A stretch of 42,429 bases of DNA from contig NZ_AUBZ01000039.1 of assembly GCF_000429505.1 (NCBI RefSeq), positions 1 to 42,429 on the forward strand. Reading direction: 5' to 3'. This stretch comes from Aliagarivorans taiwanensis DSM 22990. Its GTDB lineage: Bacteria > Pseudomonadota > Gammaproteobacteria > Enterobacterales > Celerinatantimonadaceae. This document shows, piece after piece, positions 25,923 to 33,267 of the stretch (its first letter is position 1; each line of letters starts with the position of its first letter). The notes below the pieces were generated by a model. The model did no database searches. It saw only the letters and a list, made by a program, of their open reading frames with translations, and was not told the DNA's origin. A program made the translations under genes and the position numbers.

Positions 25923-27299
25923 ATGGCAACAGCGAAAAAACCTAAGGTCTGTTTAGTGCTGCAAGGCGGCGGTGCACTCGGGGCCTATCACATTGGTGCC
26001 TATCAGGCATTGGAGGAAGCAGGCTACACCCCAGATTGGCTTGCGGGGATTTCCATCGGGGCGCTTAACGCGACCATTCTAGCGGGCAACCCACCCGAGC
26101 AACGCTTGGCCAAACTGGAAGCGTTTTGGGATGCTATCTCACGCCCTGGCACCGATGTGCAACTCCCGGCTGAGATGGAGCCCAATGCGGCGACCCTGTT
26201 TAATACCGCCAGTGCCACTAGCGCTCTGATGTTCGGTCAGCCCAACTTCTTTTTCCCCCGGCCGATCAACCCCTACTTTGCGTTTCCCGGTCAGGCGGCC
26301 ACCAGCTTCTATGACACCGGCCCGATCTTTAAAACCCTGCAAAAGTTGGCCGACTTCGATCTGATTAATAGCAGCAAAACTCGACTCACGGTGGGCGCAA
26401 CCCGCGTTACCGACGGCGAACTGGTGTTCTTCGATAGCGAAAGCGACACCATGCAACCGGCCCATTCGGTTGCCAGTGGTTCGCTGCCACCGGGCTTCCC
26501 GGCCACCCAAGTGGGGGAAGACTTCTATTGGGATGGCGGTGTGGTATCGAACACCCCGCTAAACGGTATTCTCGATCTGGCCAAGGACGAAGAGCTGCTG
26601 ATCTTTATGGTGGATCTGTGGAATGCCCGCGGCGAGATGCCCCGCACCATGAACGAGGTGCTATGGCGGCAAAAAGAGATCCAGTACGCCAGCCGCACCA
26701 GCCACCATATCGAGCAAGTAGTTGCCAAGCACAACCTTAAGGCCTTGGTGGATGATTCCGGAGAGCTGATCGCCAGTGAGGCGGTCTCCGATGCCGACCG
26801 CCTCAAGGCCGGTAACAAGATCAACATCGTGCACATCACCTATGATGCCATCGCCGGGCATATCCCACTCAGCGACACCGAGTTCTCGCGCCGCTCGATT
26901 CGACTGCGCCGTGAGTGTGGCTATCAGGATATGCAACGCGCCTTGGCAGACTCGCCATGGCAGCAGGACAACCAAGTGCTGCCAGTGCGCTGCCATATGC
27001 TGCGCAGCTCCGATCCGGTTACCAAGGCGATCACCAAGGCCGCAGCAGCCAGTAAACCTGCAGCGAAGGCCCCGGCCAAGAAAGCCCCTGCGGCCAAAAC
27101 AGCCACAGCTAAGCCGGCAACAGCTCAAGCAGCAAACGATGAAGTGAAAGTAGAAGCGGTCACAAAAGAGGAGAAAACAGCAGTTAAAGCACCAGCTACT
27201 ATAGCTGCGGCCACTAAACCTGCAACAAAAGCGGCTGCCAAAAAGACCACAGCCAGAGCCCCAAGAAAAACTGCAAAGGCACCGGCGAAATCGAAGTAA
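25923..27299 (+). CDS. patatin-like phospholipase with a lysine/alanine-rich C-terminal tail
   Basis: The 458-residue protein has a patatin domain in the first 300 residues: oxyanion hole GGGALGAYHIGAY (about 16-28), nucleophile GISIG (Ser about 44) and dyad Asp in DGGVVSNTPL (about 205). A DUF3734-like segment follows to about 355. The last about 95 residues are almost only Ala, Lys, Pro and Thr (KAPAKKAPAAKTATAK), like histone H1, or the tails of PhaF-type granule/nucleoid proteins. The patatin part would cleave lipid acyl esters. The tail may bind DNA, membrane or granule surfaces. AAGGAG lies 7 nt before ATG. No signal peptide, so cytoplasmic. Confidence 0.92.
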   Translation: MATAKKPKVCLVLQGGGALGAYHIGAYQALEEAGYTPDWLAGISIGALNATILAGNPPEQRLAKLEAFWDAISRPGTDVQLPAEMEPNAATLFNTASATSALMFGQPNFFFPRPINPYFAFPGQAATSFYDTGPIFKTLQKLADFDLINSSKTRLTVGATRVTDGELVFFDSESDTMQPAHSVASGSLPPGFPATQVGEDFYWDGGVVSNTPLNGILDLAKDEELLIFMVDLWNARGEMPRTMNEVLWRQKEIQYASRTSHHIEQVVAKHNLKALVDDSGELIASEAVSDADRLKAGNKINIVHITYDAIAGHIPLSDTEFSRRSIRLRRECGYQDMQRALADSPWQQDNQVLPVRCHMLRSSDPVTKAITKAAAASKPAAKAPAKKAPAAKTATAKPATAQAANDEVKVEAVTKEEKTAVKAPATIAAATKPATKAAAKKTTARAPRKTAKAPAKSK

Positions 27300-27339
27300 A
27301 TCGTTAAGCTAGAGTCAGCCCGGAGTAAGGCCTTGCGCT

Positions 27340-27432
27340 TTACTCCGCGCTTTCCAGCACGGCATCTTCGCCTTGTTCTACCGATTCGCAGTACTCTTCC
27401 CAAATCAGTGACATTTCTTGACGGCTATCCAT
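27340..27432 (-). CDS. possible 30-residue acidic small protein
   Basis: ATG at 27,432 is preceded by AAGGAG at 7 nt, a near-perfect ribosome site. The product starts MDSRQEMSLIWEEYCESVEQ and ends after 30 residues in a stop at 27,340. It is acidic and probably helical. It stands convergent to the patatin gene, with its stop inside a hairpin (27,321-27,348, CGGAGTAA / TTACTCCG arms). The strong ribosome site and codon usage make it likely real, but there is no recognised family. Confidence 0.5.
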   Translation of the reverse strand: MDSRQEMSLIWEEYCESVEQGEDAVLESAE

Positions 27433-27742
27433 GTTGATACTCCTTAGCTCTAATCCTTGATGATCGGCAATCATGCGCAAACGTTCATGCTAAGCACCTG
27501 ATGCACAACAATATTAAACAGCCGACAAGGCCATGAGCAAGATTTTCTTATGCAAAATCGAGGGTAAAATTAGTTTTTCTAATGGGAGTAAAAGGCGGTT
27601 GGAAGCAAGTACGCAGGGCGTCGGGGAATTAGCCATAATATGTATCATGTAACGGCGAGCAATGAAATGAAGATTTTGCCTAATAAGCACACTAACGGCT
27701 CGAACCACTGAACATGAGCCAATATTGCGATATAAAATATGG
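27433..27742. other. about 310 bp without a supported gene
   Basis: Between the small ORF and the CBM6 gene terminator. A 93-codon minus-strand frame here has no ribosome site and no protein-like composition. No tRNA or repeat is seen; the upstream part may hold the promoter of the 30-residue ORF. Confidence 0.55.
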
Positions 27743-27772
27743 CAAAACGCCGCTATCTCTAGCGGCGTTTTG
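27743..27772 (-). terminator. terminator of the CBM6 gene
   Basis: Perfect 12-bp stem CAAAACGCCGCT / AGCGGCGTTTTG with a 6-nt loop and T run inside the arm, 36 bp after the CBM6 stop. Confidence 0.8.
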
Positions 27773-27807
27773 CTCTTCTCTATTCGAGCTAGCAAGCAAT
27801 GCGAGAG

Positions 27808-28455
27808 TTACTTAAGGAACTCAAACCAGTGAACGTTACCTGGCGAACCGCCACTGCCACCGGTTAGGAACTCAACCTTCATGGTGTACTCGCCTGCTGG
27901 CAGCTCAACCGAGCCTGCATCCACAGTGGTGTACACACTCCAGTCGTAAGTCGGCTCCATCTCAACGTTATCCAGAATCACTTCTTGGTCTAGCCATACT
28001 CGTAGGGTACCAGCAGTACCACCACCGTGGCCTACATGGAACTTGGCTTGATAGGTGCCCGCTTCCTGAATGTTTACGCTGTAGTTCAGCCACTCGCCAG
28101 GCTCAGTCCAGCCCACCACAAAACCGCCGGGAGCAGTACCAATGCCTACCGCTTCGTCGGTACGGTATTCAATCTTCCACTCTTTCCAACCTTGGTTTTC
28201 GCTACTGTTGTCGCTATAGCCCACACCTTGACCACCCAAGTCGTAGTCTTCAGCAGCGATGCGACCGGGGATAGCAAAGGCTTCACCACGGTAAGGAGTC
28301 GACTTGCCAGTTTCAGCAGGGAACACTGCAGCCGGGCCGGCTTCGACGGCGGCTTCAGCGGTTTCTTGCTTGTCATATTGCGCACATGCGCCCAGTAAAG
28401 TGGCACACAGCCCTGCCAAGAGGCTGTATTGATATACGTTGGCGTGTTTTTCCAT
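27808..28455 (-). CDS. stand-alone CBM6 carbohydrate-binding lipoprotein
   Basis: The 215-residue product has a lipoprotein signal (LLGACAQ, lipidated Cys about 24), an Ala/Glu-rich linker, and then one carbohydrate-binding module of family 6 (about 60-215). CBM6 marks are IAAEDYDLGGQGVGYSD, GFVVGWTEPGEWLNYSVNI and GNVHWFEF at the C-terminus. There is no catalytic domain. It would sit on the cell surface or in the periplasm and bind a beta-glycan. It is divergent from the GalT-like gene, with a LacI-type palindrome between them, so it is probably induced by a sugar. It may assist the GH5 lipoproteins encoded 14 kb away. Confidence 0.9.
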   Translation of the reverse strand: MEKHANVYQYSLLAGLCATLLGACAQYDKQETAEAAVEAGPAAVFPAETGKSTPYRGEAFAIPGRIAAEDYDLGGQGVGYSDNSSENQGWKEWKIEYRTDEAVGIGTAPGGFVVGWTEPGEWLNYSVNIQEAGTYQAKFHVGHGGGTAGTLRVWLDQEVILDNVEMEPTYDWSVYTTVDAGSVELPAGEYTMKVEFLTGGSGGSPGNVHWFEFLK

Positions 28456-28537
28456 TTGGCTACATTCCTTTTTGCCTGAATTTCGAGTTTTATTTTATGT
28501 TTAAAAATTATTCAAACAGTGAGGTTGCGCCCAAAAA

Positions 28538-28553
28538 CTGAAACCGGTTTCAG
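28538..28553. promoter_or_regulatory. LacI-family (AscG/BglR-type) operator palindrome
   Basis: CTGAAACCGGTTTCAG, a perfect 16-bp palindrome, 83 bp upstream of the CBM6 start and 100 bp upstream of the GalT-like start. TGAAACCGGTTTCA is a well-known LacI-family operator form. The cognate regulator is not in the window. Confidence 0.8.
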
Positions 28554-28653
28554 AAAATCTCTTTTTGTCTACTCAATAAGAGATAGCCATTCACTCTCAG
28601 TCAGTGACTAGTCTCTTCTATACTCACCATTAGCTTGCTGCGCGGAGATGCCC

Positions 28654-29808
28654 ATGGAACGTCAGCTCACCCTTGCCCAGATAGAGTCTCGGCTACTCAG
28701 CCAAGACTTCACCCAACTGCCCTTTTCTGATTTGCTGCAAAACATTAGCGACGATCCTCAGCTGCAGCAATTTGCCCCAGACGGGGTCTGCCAGATAGAC
28801 CCACGCAATGGCACCTTAGTCATCTACAACTCGGCCCGAGCCAAGCGAATACATACCACCGCCAGCCCTAACCCCAACAATCTGGTGGATTGCGCCTGTC
28901 CAATCTGCGACGGTCACGTTGGCGATATTCTCGACTATGCCGAGCACAGCGAAGGCTTCACCTTCGTGAACAAAAACCTTTATCCGATCTTCTTACCCAT
29001 CGATGAGCTACCCTGCGAGTCGGCCGACTACTTTGAACATCAAGACCCCGAACACCGAGGCCGCAGCTCCTATGGCTTTCACCTGTTGCAGTGGACCTCT
29101 TCTATCCATACCCGCGACTGGCACAATATGCCGTTTGACGATGCGTTGATTAGCTTCCAACGCCTGGCTGCGATTGAGCACAGCCTGCTACATCAGCCCA
29201 GTGAGTTTATGTCGCGCTCGATGATTCAGATGGCCCAGCAGAGCGTCAGTGGCTATGTGTCAGTGATCAAAAACTATGGCGCTGCGGCGGGGGCATCGCT
29301 TACCCACGGCCATCAGCAGATCGGCTATAGCAACATCCTGCCCCAGCAGTTCTTTAACAACCTGCGCTTTCGCAAGCGCAACGACAAACCATTCAGCCAG
29401 TTTATCTTGGAAGAGAACCCCAAGGAGTTGCAGGTCTGGGACTTTGGCGAGGTACTGTTGGTGGTGCCCTACTTTATGAAGCGCCCCTTCGATATGTTAC
29501 TGTTGGTTAAAGATACTGAGGTGCGCTATCTGCACCAGCTTAGCGACAAGCAACAGCAGCAAGTCGTTAAGGCGATTCAGGCGGTATGCGCCAGCCTGAT
29601 CGCTCTGATGCAGCAAATGGGCAAGGTCCCGGCTTTTAATTTCATGGTCAACAACGGCCCCGGCTGTGGCTTGTACATCGAGTTTCTGGCCAAAACCCAG
29701 CTGATGGGTGGCTTCGAGCAGATCGGTCTGTACGTCTGCCAAGCCAACCCAAAAGCCTGCGCCGAGGAACTGCGCACACAGATAGCGCAACAGCTCAAAT
29801 CAGGCTAG
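28654..29808 (+). CDS. GalT-like HIT-superfamily nucleotidylyltransferase
   Basis: The 384-residue product starts at ATG 28,654, where GGAG lies 6 nt upstream; the ATG at 28,648 overlaps that site. It is homologous to galactose-1-phosphate uridylyltransferase: NYGAAAGASLTHGHQQIGYSN matches the GalT block with the nucleophilic His (H-x-H-x-Q), and CACPICDGH is a zinc-binding Cys pair near residue 85. GalT has HPHGQ where this has HGHQQ, so it may use a different sugar or nucleotide (for example an ADP/UDP-sugar or dinucleoside phosphorylase). It is 24 bp upstream of a PLP-enzyme gene and probably in one operon with it. Confidence 0.8.
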   Translation: MERQLTLAQIESRLLSQDFTQLPFSDLLQNISDDPQLQQFAPDGVCQIDPRNGTLVIYNSARAKRIHTTASPNPNNLVDCACPICDGHVGDILDYAEHSEGFTFVNKNLYPIFLPIDELPCESADYFEHQDPEHRGRSSYGFHLLQWTSSIHTRDWHNMPFDDALISFQRLAAIEHSLLHQPSEFMSRSMIQMAQQSVSGYVSVIKNYGAAAGASLTHGHQQIGYSNILPQQFFNNLRFRKRNDKPFSQFILEENPKELQVWDFGEVLLVVPYFMKRPFDMLLLVKDTEVRYLHQLSDKQQQQVVKAIQAVCASLIALMQQMGKVPAFNFMVNNGPGCGLYIEFLAKTQLMGGFEQIGLYVCQANPKACAEELRTQIAQQLKSG

Positions 29809-29832
29809 GGCCTGTTAGCACAAGGAACTGCA

Positions 29833-30810
29833 ATGCCACTCTCACAACGTCTGCCACTGGGGCAACTGCCCACGCCGGTGCAGCCACTGCCCCGCCTATC
29901 CCAAGCCTTAGGTGGCCCACAGCTATTGATTAAGCGTGACGACTTAACTGGTTTGGCGTTAGGTGGCAACAAAGTGCGTAAACTCGCTTACTTGCTCTCG
30001 GATGCCCTCGCCAAGGGCCATGATTGCATCGTCACCGCCGGCGCAGCTCAGTCGAACCACTGTCGTCAAACGGCAGCCGCCTGCGCTCAGCTTGGACTGC
30101 CGTGTCACCTGCTGTTAGGCGGCGAGCCACCAAAAGAGGTGAGCGGAAACCTGCTGCTCGATCACCTGTTTGGCGCGACGGTCCACTGGTGTGGCGAGCA
30201 GCGCAAGGGCGAGGATGCCGCCGCCTTGCTGGCACAACTTAAATCCCAAGGGCTGAACCCTTACCTGGTCCCCTATGGCGGCTCCAGCCCGATTGGCGCA
30301 CTCGGCTTTGTGGATGCCATCCATGAGCTGGATAAGCAGATGGCAGAAGCGTTGCCCAGCCATATCGTGTTCGCCTCCAGCTCGGCGGGCACCCATGCCG
30401 GTATGTTGGTTGGCCGCGCTCAGCTCGGGCATGACTATCAGCTGCTAGGCATCAATATCGACAAGCAGCCCGGTGAGCAGCCCTTCGTTGAGCGTATCTA
30501 TCAACTCGCCCAGCAGACCTCAAAGTTATTCGCTACAACAACTGCCGTACAACGCGCCGATCTGCATCTGTTGGATGACTACTTAGGCGAAGGCTACGGC
30601 GTGGTGGGCGATGCTGAACGAGAGGCGATTTCGCTGTGCGCGCGCTATGAAGGAATACTGCTAGATCCGGTCTATACCGGGCGCGCCATGGCAGGGCTTA
30701 TCGATCTGATACGTCAAGGCAGGCTGAACCAGCAACACCGGGTACTGTTTTGGCACACCGGCGGCGCCCCTGCGCTGTTTGCCTACGCAGACCAACTGCA
30801 ACTGACGTAG
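29833..30810 (+). CDS. D-cysteine desulfhydrase / ACC-deaminase family PLP enzyme
   Basis: The 325-residue product is a fold-type II pyridoxal-phosphate enzyme. The cofactor lysine is in GGNKVRKLAYLL (about residue 51), SNHCRQTAAACAQLG is the substrate/cofactor loop and ASSSAGTHAGM the phosphate-binding Gly/Ser loop. The HTGGAPALFAY C-terminus is typical for DcyD. It would convert D-cysteine to pyruvate, H2S and ammonia, or act on another D-amino acid. AAGGA lies before the ATG. Its coupling with a GalT-like gene is unusual. Confidence 0.88.
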   Translation: MPLSQRLPLGQLPTPVQPLPRLSQALGGPQLLIKRDDLTGLALGGNKVRKLAYLLSDALAKGHDCIVTAGAAQSNHCRQTAAACAQLGLPCHLLLGGEPPKEVSGNLLLDHLFGATVHWCGEQRKGEDAAALLAQLKSQGLNPYLVPYGGSSPIGALGFVDAIHELDKQMAEALPSHIVFASSSAGTHAGMLVGRAQLGHDYQLLGINIDKQPGEQPFVERIYQLAQQTSKLFATTTAVQRADLHLLDDYLGEGYGVVGDAEREAISLCARYEGILLDPVYTGRAMAGLIDLIRQGRLNQQHRVLFWHTGGAPALFAYADQLQLT

Positions 30811-30943
30811 CGGCCATTACCACGCTAAAAACCGCACCCCGTTCAAATTTTCGCCACAATCTTATTGATTAAACATTAAGTTGCGAAGGCCCTCACCTTA
30901 ACTAGTTCTGTTTATCTACATAATTAGAGGTGAATAACCAATG
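30811..30943. other. gene-free spacer before MITE copy B
   Basis: AT-rich; no ORF, terminator or repeat that I can support. Together with MITE copy B it forms the 420-bp gap between the PLP enzyme and the small membrane-protein gene. Confidence 0.5.
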
Positions 30944-31206
30944 TATACCCGAACTACCTCAAGATGCAGGATTCAGAGGAACTCAATGTCTGTAGGGCGA
31001 GGCGGAAGCATGAAGGAATGATGAATCATTTCAAGTACTTCCAACGAAGAACTATAGACATTGAGCTCCTCCCAAAGGGCGAGTTTTCCAAACCCTCATT
31101 CTGCGTTACTGCTCCTTGATTTAGACCACTAGATCGGCGGAACAGTGCCTTGCTTGAGGGCTTGAAAAATCTCGCTGAACAAGCATCTTGAGGTGGTTCG
31201 GGTATA
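30944..31206 (-). repeat. MITE copy B (263 bp)
   Basis: It starts TATACCCGAACTACCTCAAG and ends CTTGAGGTGGTTCGGGTATA, terminal inverted repeats of about 24 bp. It has the same length as copy C (32,985-33,247) and matches it in inverted orientation, including GACATTGAGC and CTAGATCGGCGGA blocks. It encodes no protein. The ends (TA-TA flanks) are compatible with a TA-targeting transposase supplied in trans, which is inference. Confidence 0.88.
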
Positions 31207-31233
31207 AGTAATAACGTTGGAAAGGAGGGGCAT

Positions 31234-31578
31234 ATGACACATCCCGCTATCAGTGTGTTCACCGCTACCTTACTCAGCTCAGGCGTAGCATGGGCTGAGC
31301 CTCAGCAGCAGCTTGGCCTGCAAACCTTGTGGCTGCACGCCGCAACATGGGCCATCTTAATCGGCCTACTGTGCTCAAAGGTGTCTGCTTGCTGGCTCAT
31401 TGGGGTGCTGGTTACCGGAACGCTGTTTCATGTGGCATCAGATAACTTCAGCAAAGGCCTGGGAGAGTCTCACGGTTCGCTATACATACTCTCCACCTAC
31501 ATGTCTGCGCTGCTACCCTTGGCTGGTGCTATCGCAGGACTGTGTTACCACCACTACCATCAACGCGTTGTCTCTTGA
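31234..31578 (+). CDS. small hydrophobic membrane protein, unknown function
   Basis: The 114-residue product has an N-terminal signal or anchor (about 5-22, ending GVAWA-E) and two to three further membrane helices (about 35-60, 82-108). A very strong ribosome site (AAAGGAGGGG) precedes the ATG, arguing for high translation. The His/Ser-rich stretch between helices (FHVASDNFSKGLGESHG) might bind something, but no family is recognised. It lies 27 bp after MITE copy B. Confidence 0.7.
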   Translation: MTHPAISVFTATLLSSGVAWAEPQQQLGLQTLWLHAATWAILIGLLCSKVSACWLIGVLVTGTLFHVASDNFSKGLGESHGSLYILSTYMSALLPLAGAIAGLCYHHYHQRVVS

Positions 31579-31805
31579 GCCCATAGCTACAAGCTTGAAC
31601 CATAGCTACAAGCGTGAGCCTTAGCTAGCAGACAGAGCGCGTATCTAGCCCCGCTTTCCACTCGGCGGGGATAAGCCCTGTGTATTGCCTAAAAACTTCA
31701 TTGATTCCCTGCTGCGGCTTGCGCTGTAACAACTAAGCTGTGATTAGCACTTGCCAACTCTCGCTTACTGCGCAAGGATCGGCGCGAATTTATCAGGAGC
31801 TAACT

Positions 31806-32153
31806 ATGAGCCAAACTACCCTTGAAGCCTTTGCCGCTGAAGTCATTGAGACTGGCGTGCTTTGGTTGCTGAGCAGCGACGAAGACTATCTGGTGATCGA
31901 CTCTATCGACTTTGAAGACACCGACGTACTGCCGGTATTCTCAAGCGAAAGTGCCGCCAAAGCCTTGTGCACCGAAGACTGGGCTGAGTACTCAGCGCAA
32001 AAGGTCGATCTCAATGACTTCTTTGAAGAGTGGCTGCCGAGCCTGGATGAAGATGGGGTGATGGTCGGTGTAGATTTCGACGAGATGCTCAAAGGCGATG
32101 AGGTGGAAGCCTTTACCTTGGGCAAGGCCTTGGCTGACCAAGAAGCCAGCTAA
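31806..32153 (+). CDS. DUF2750 family protein
   Basis: The start at 31,806 (MSQTTLEAFAAEVIETG) is set by CAGGAG upstream; the longer frame from 31,740 has no ribosome site. The 115-residue acidic protein matches the DUF2750 pattern: alpha-helical N-terminus, VLWLLSSDEDYLVIDSIDFEDTDVLPVFSS, a central LNDFFEEWLPSLDEDG and VGVDFDE near the end. DUF2750 proteins are widespread small cytoplasmic proteins with no established function. Confidence 0.85.
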   Translation: MSQTTLEAFAAEVIETGVLWLLSSDEDYLVIDSIDFEDTDVLPVFSSESAAKALCTEDWAEYSAQKVDLNDFFEEWLPSLDEDGVMVGVDFDEMLKGDEVEAFTLGKALADQEAS

Positions 32154-32277
32154 AAACCTCTTTATAGGAGCTACATAAGAGCTACTTAAGAGCTATCTAT
32201 AAGAGAGTGCTATCAGAAGGCACGATCAGCCAGCGTAATCGGGGCGAACAGGCACAGGCTTGTTCGCCCTAACTTAA

Positions 32278-32517
32278 CTATTTCTTCTCAAAGCGGATAT
32301 CGGTAAAGCCCATCCGTTTAAACTCCGCATCGCGAAACTGCCTTAGTGCAGCTCCACCACGGGTGGTTTGTTCAACCTGCCGTTCCATCGCCAGATACTG
32401 GGTCAAATCGACGCCTTCAGCCGCTGCTACTGCCTGATGCAGGTCATGGAAGCGATCGTTGGCAAAGCTGATGGTTTTTTCCTGACCTTTGAAGCGGTAA
32501 TGAATGAGTCTGGCCAT
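32278..32517 (-). CDS. small conserved-looking protein, unknown function
   Basis: The start at 32,517 (MARLIHYRFKGQEKTISF) is preferred because GGGAG lies 6 nt upstream; an earlier frame start at 32,631 is unsupported. The 79-residue basic protein begins with a beta-hairpin-like segment and continues with amphipathic helices; the end (RMGFTDIRFEKK) is basic. It follows a pseudogene by 47 bp on the same strand and may share its transcript. No family recognised. Confidence 0.6.
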   Translation of the reverse strand: MARLIHYRFKGQEKTISFANDRFHDLHQAVAAAEGVDLTQYLAMERQVEQTTRGGAALRQFRDAEFKRMGFTDIRFEKK

Positions 32518-32564
32518 GTTGGTCTCCCGGTAAATTGCGGCGCAAGCATAGCATGAACGGCAAC

Positions 32565-32945
32565 TTAGGGAAGGCGTTTTGCCACGCGCTGACTGTGGTC
32601 CAGTTCGACCGAAACCTTCTGAGCCGACCAACCGTGTTGCTTATCGTGGGCTTCGATATACACCACCCGCAGATGACGTGGGATGATGACGCCGCGCAGA
32701 CTACGGGTAAAGGGCTGCTCGTCTACATGGGGGTGGTGCAAAATCCGCTCACCGAGCACGGTGCCTTGGGCATCCACCACGCGCCAGCGATCGGCATAGT
32801 GCTGCCAACCACTGTCTTAGTGACTCAAGGTTACCGCCACATTCCAGCTGCGGCTAGCCCCCGGGGTGACCACTACGTCTTCAATGGTGACCTGTCCGGC
32901 CAGCAGCGGAAAGCTAGTTAAGCACAGCAACATCCAGTTTCGCAT
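32565..32945 (-). pseudogene. secreted protein gene broken by an in-frame stop codon
   Basis: From the ATG at 32,945 (MRNWMLLCLTSFPLLAG, a signal peptide) one frame runs 126 codons to 32,565, with a single internal TAA at 32,819-32,817 (codon 43). On both sides it reads as one protein: WNVAVTLSH, stop, DSGWQHYADRWRVVDAQG, then HHPHVDEQPFTRSL. The latter part matches, as I recall, a small conserved periplasmic protein where this codon is usually an acidic residue (GAA to TAA is one base). The rest of the gene is undamaged, so the mutation is recent, or a sequencing error. GGAAGG precedes the ATG. Confidence 0.75.
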
Positions 32946-32984
32946 CGACCTTCCTTCGATAAGTGGTGATAGCAGAATCAATAG

Positions 32985-33247
32985 TATACCCGAACAACCT
33001 CAAGATGCTTGTTCAGCGAGATTTACCAGTCCCTCAGGCAAGGCACTGCTCCGCCGATCTAGTGGTCTAAATCAAGGAGCGGTAACGCAGTATGAGGGAC
33101 TGGTAAACTCGCCCTTCGGGAGGCGCTCAATGTCCATAGCTCTTTGTTGAAAACACTCGAAATGAGTCGTCATTCCTTCGTATTTTCTCCTCGCCCTATG
33201 GACATTGAGCACCTCTGAATCCTGCATCTTGAGGTTGTTCGGGTATA
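32985..33247 (+). repeat. MITE copy C (263 bp)
   Basis: It begins TATACCCGAACAACCTCAAG and ends CTTGAGGTTGTTCGGGTATA, terminal inverted repeats of at least 24 bp. The body contains two inverted block sets and could fold into a long hairpin. It matches copy B (30,944) in inverted orientation and copy A (6625) over its left part. It is non-coding and lies 20 bp after the end of the EAL-CBS-GGDEF gene. Confidence 0.9.
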
Positions 33248-33267
33248 ACTGATGGATGCGACAGGCT

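Noticed and set aside
27514-27795. Minus-strand frame of 93 codons
   Set aside because: It overlaps the strong terminator hairpin, lacks a ribosome site and has no protein-like pattern.
32535-32921. Plus-strand frame of 128 codons
   Set aside because: It is antisense to the broken secreted-protein gene, which has a signal peptide, ribosome site and family-like sequence.
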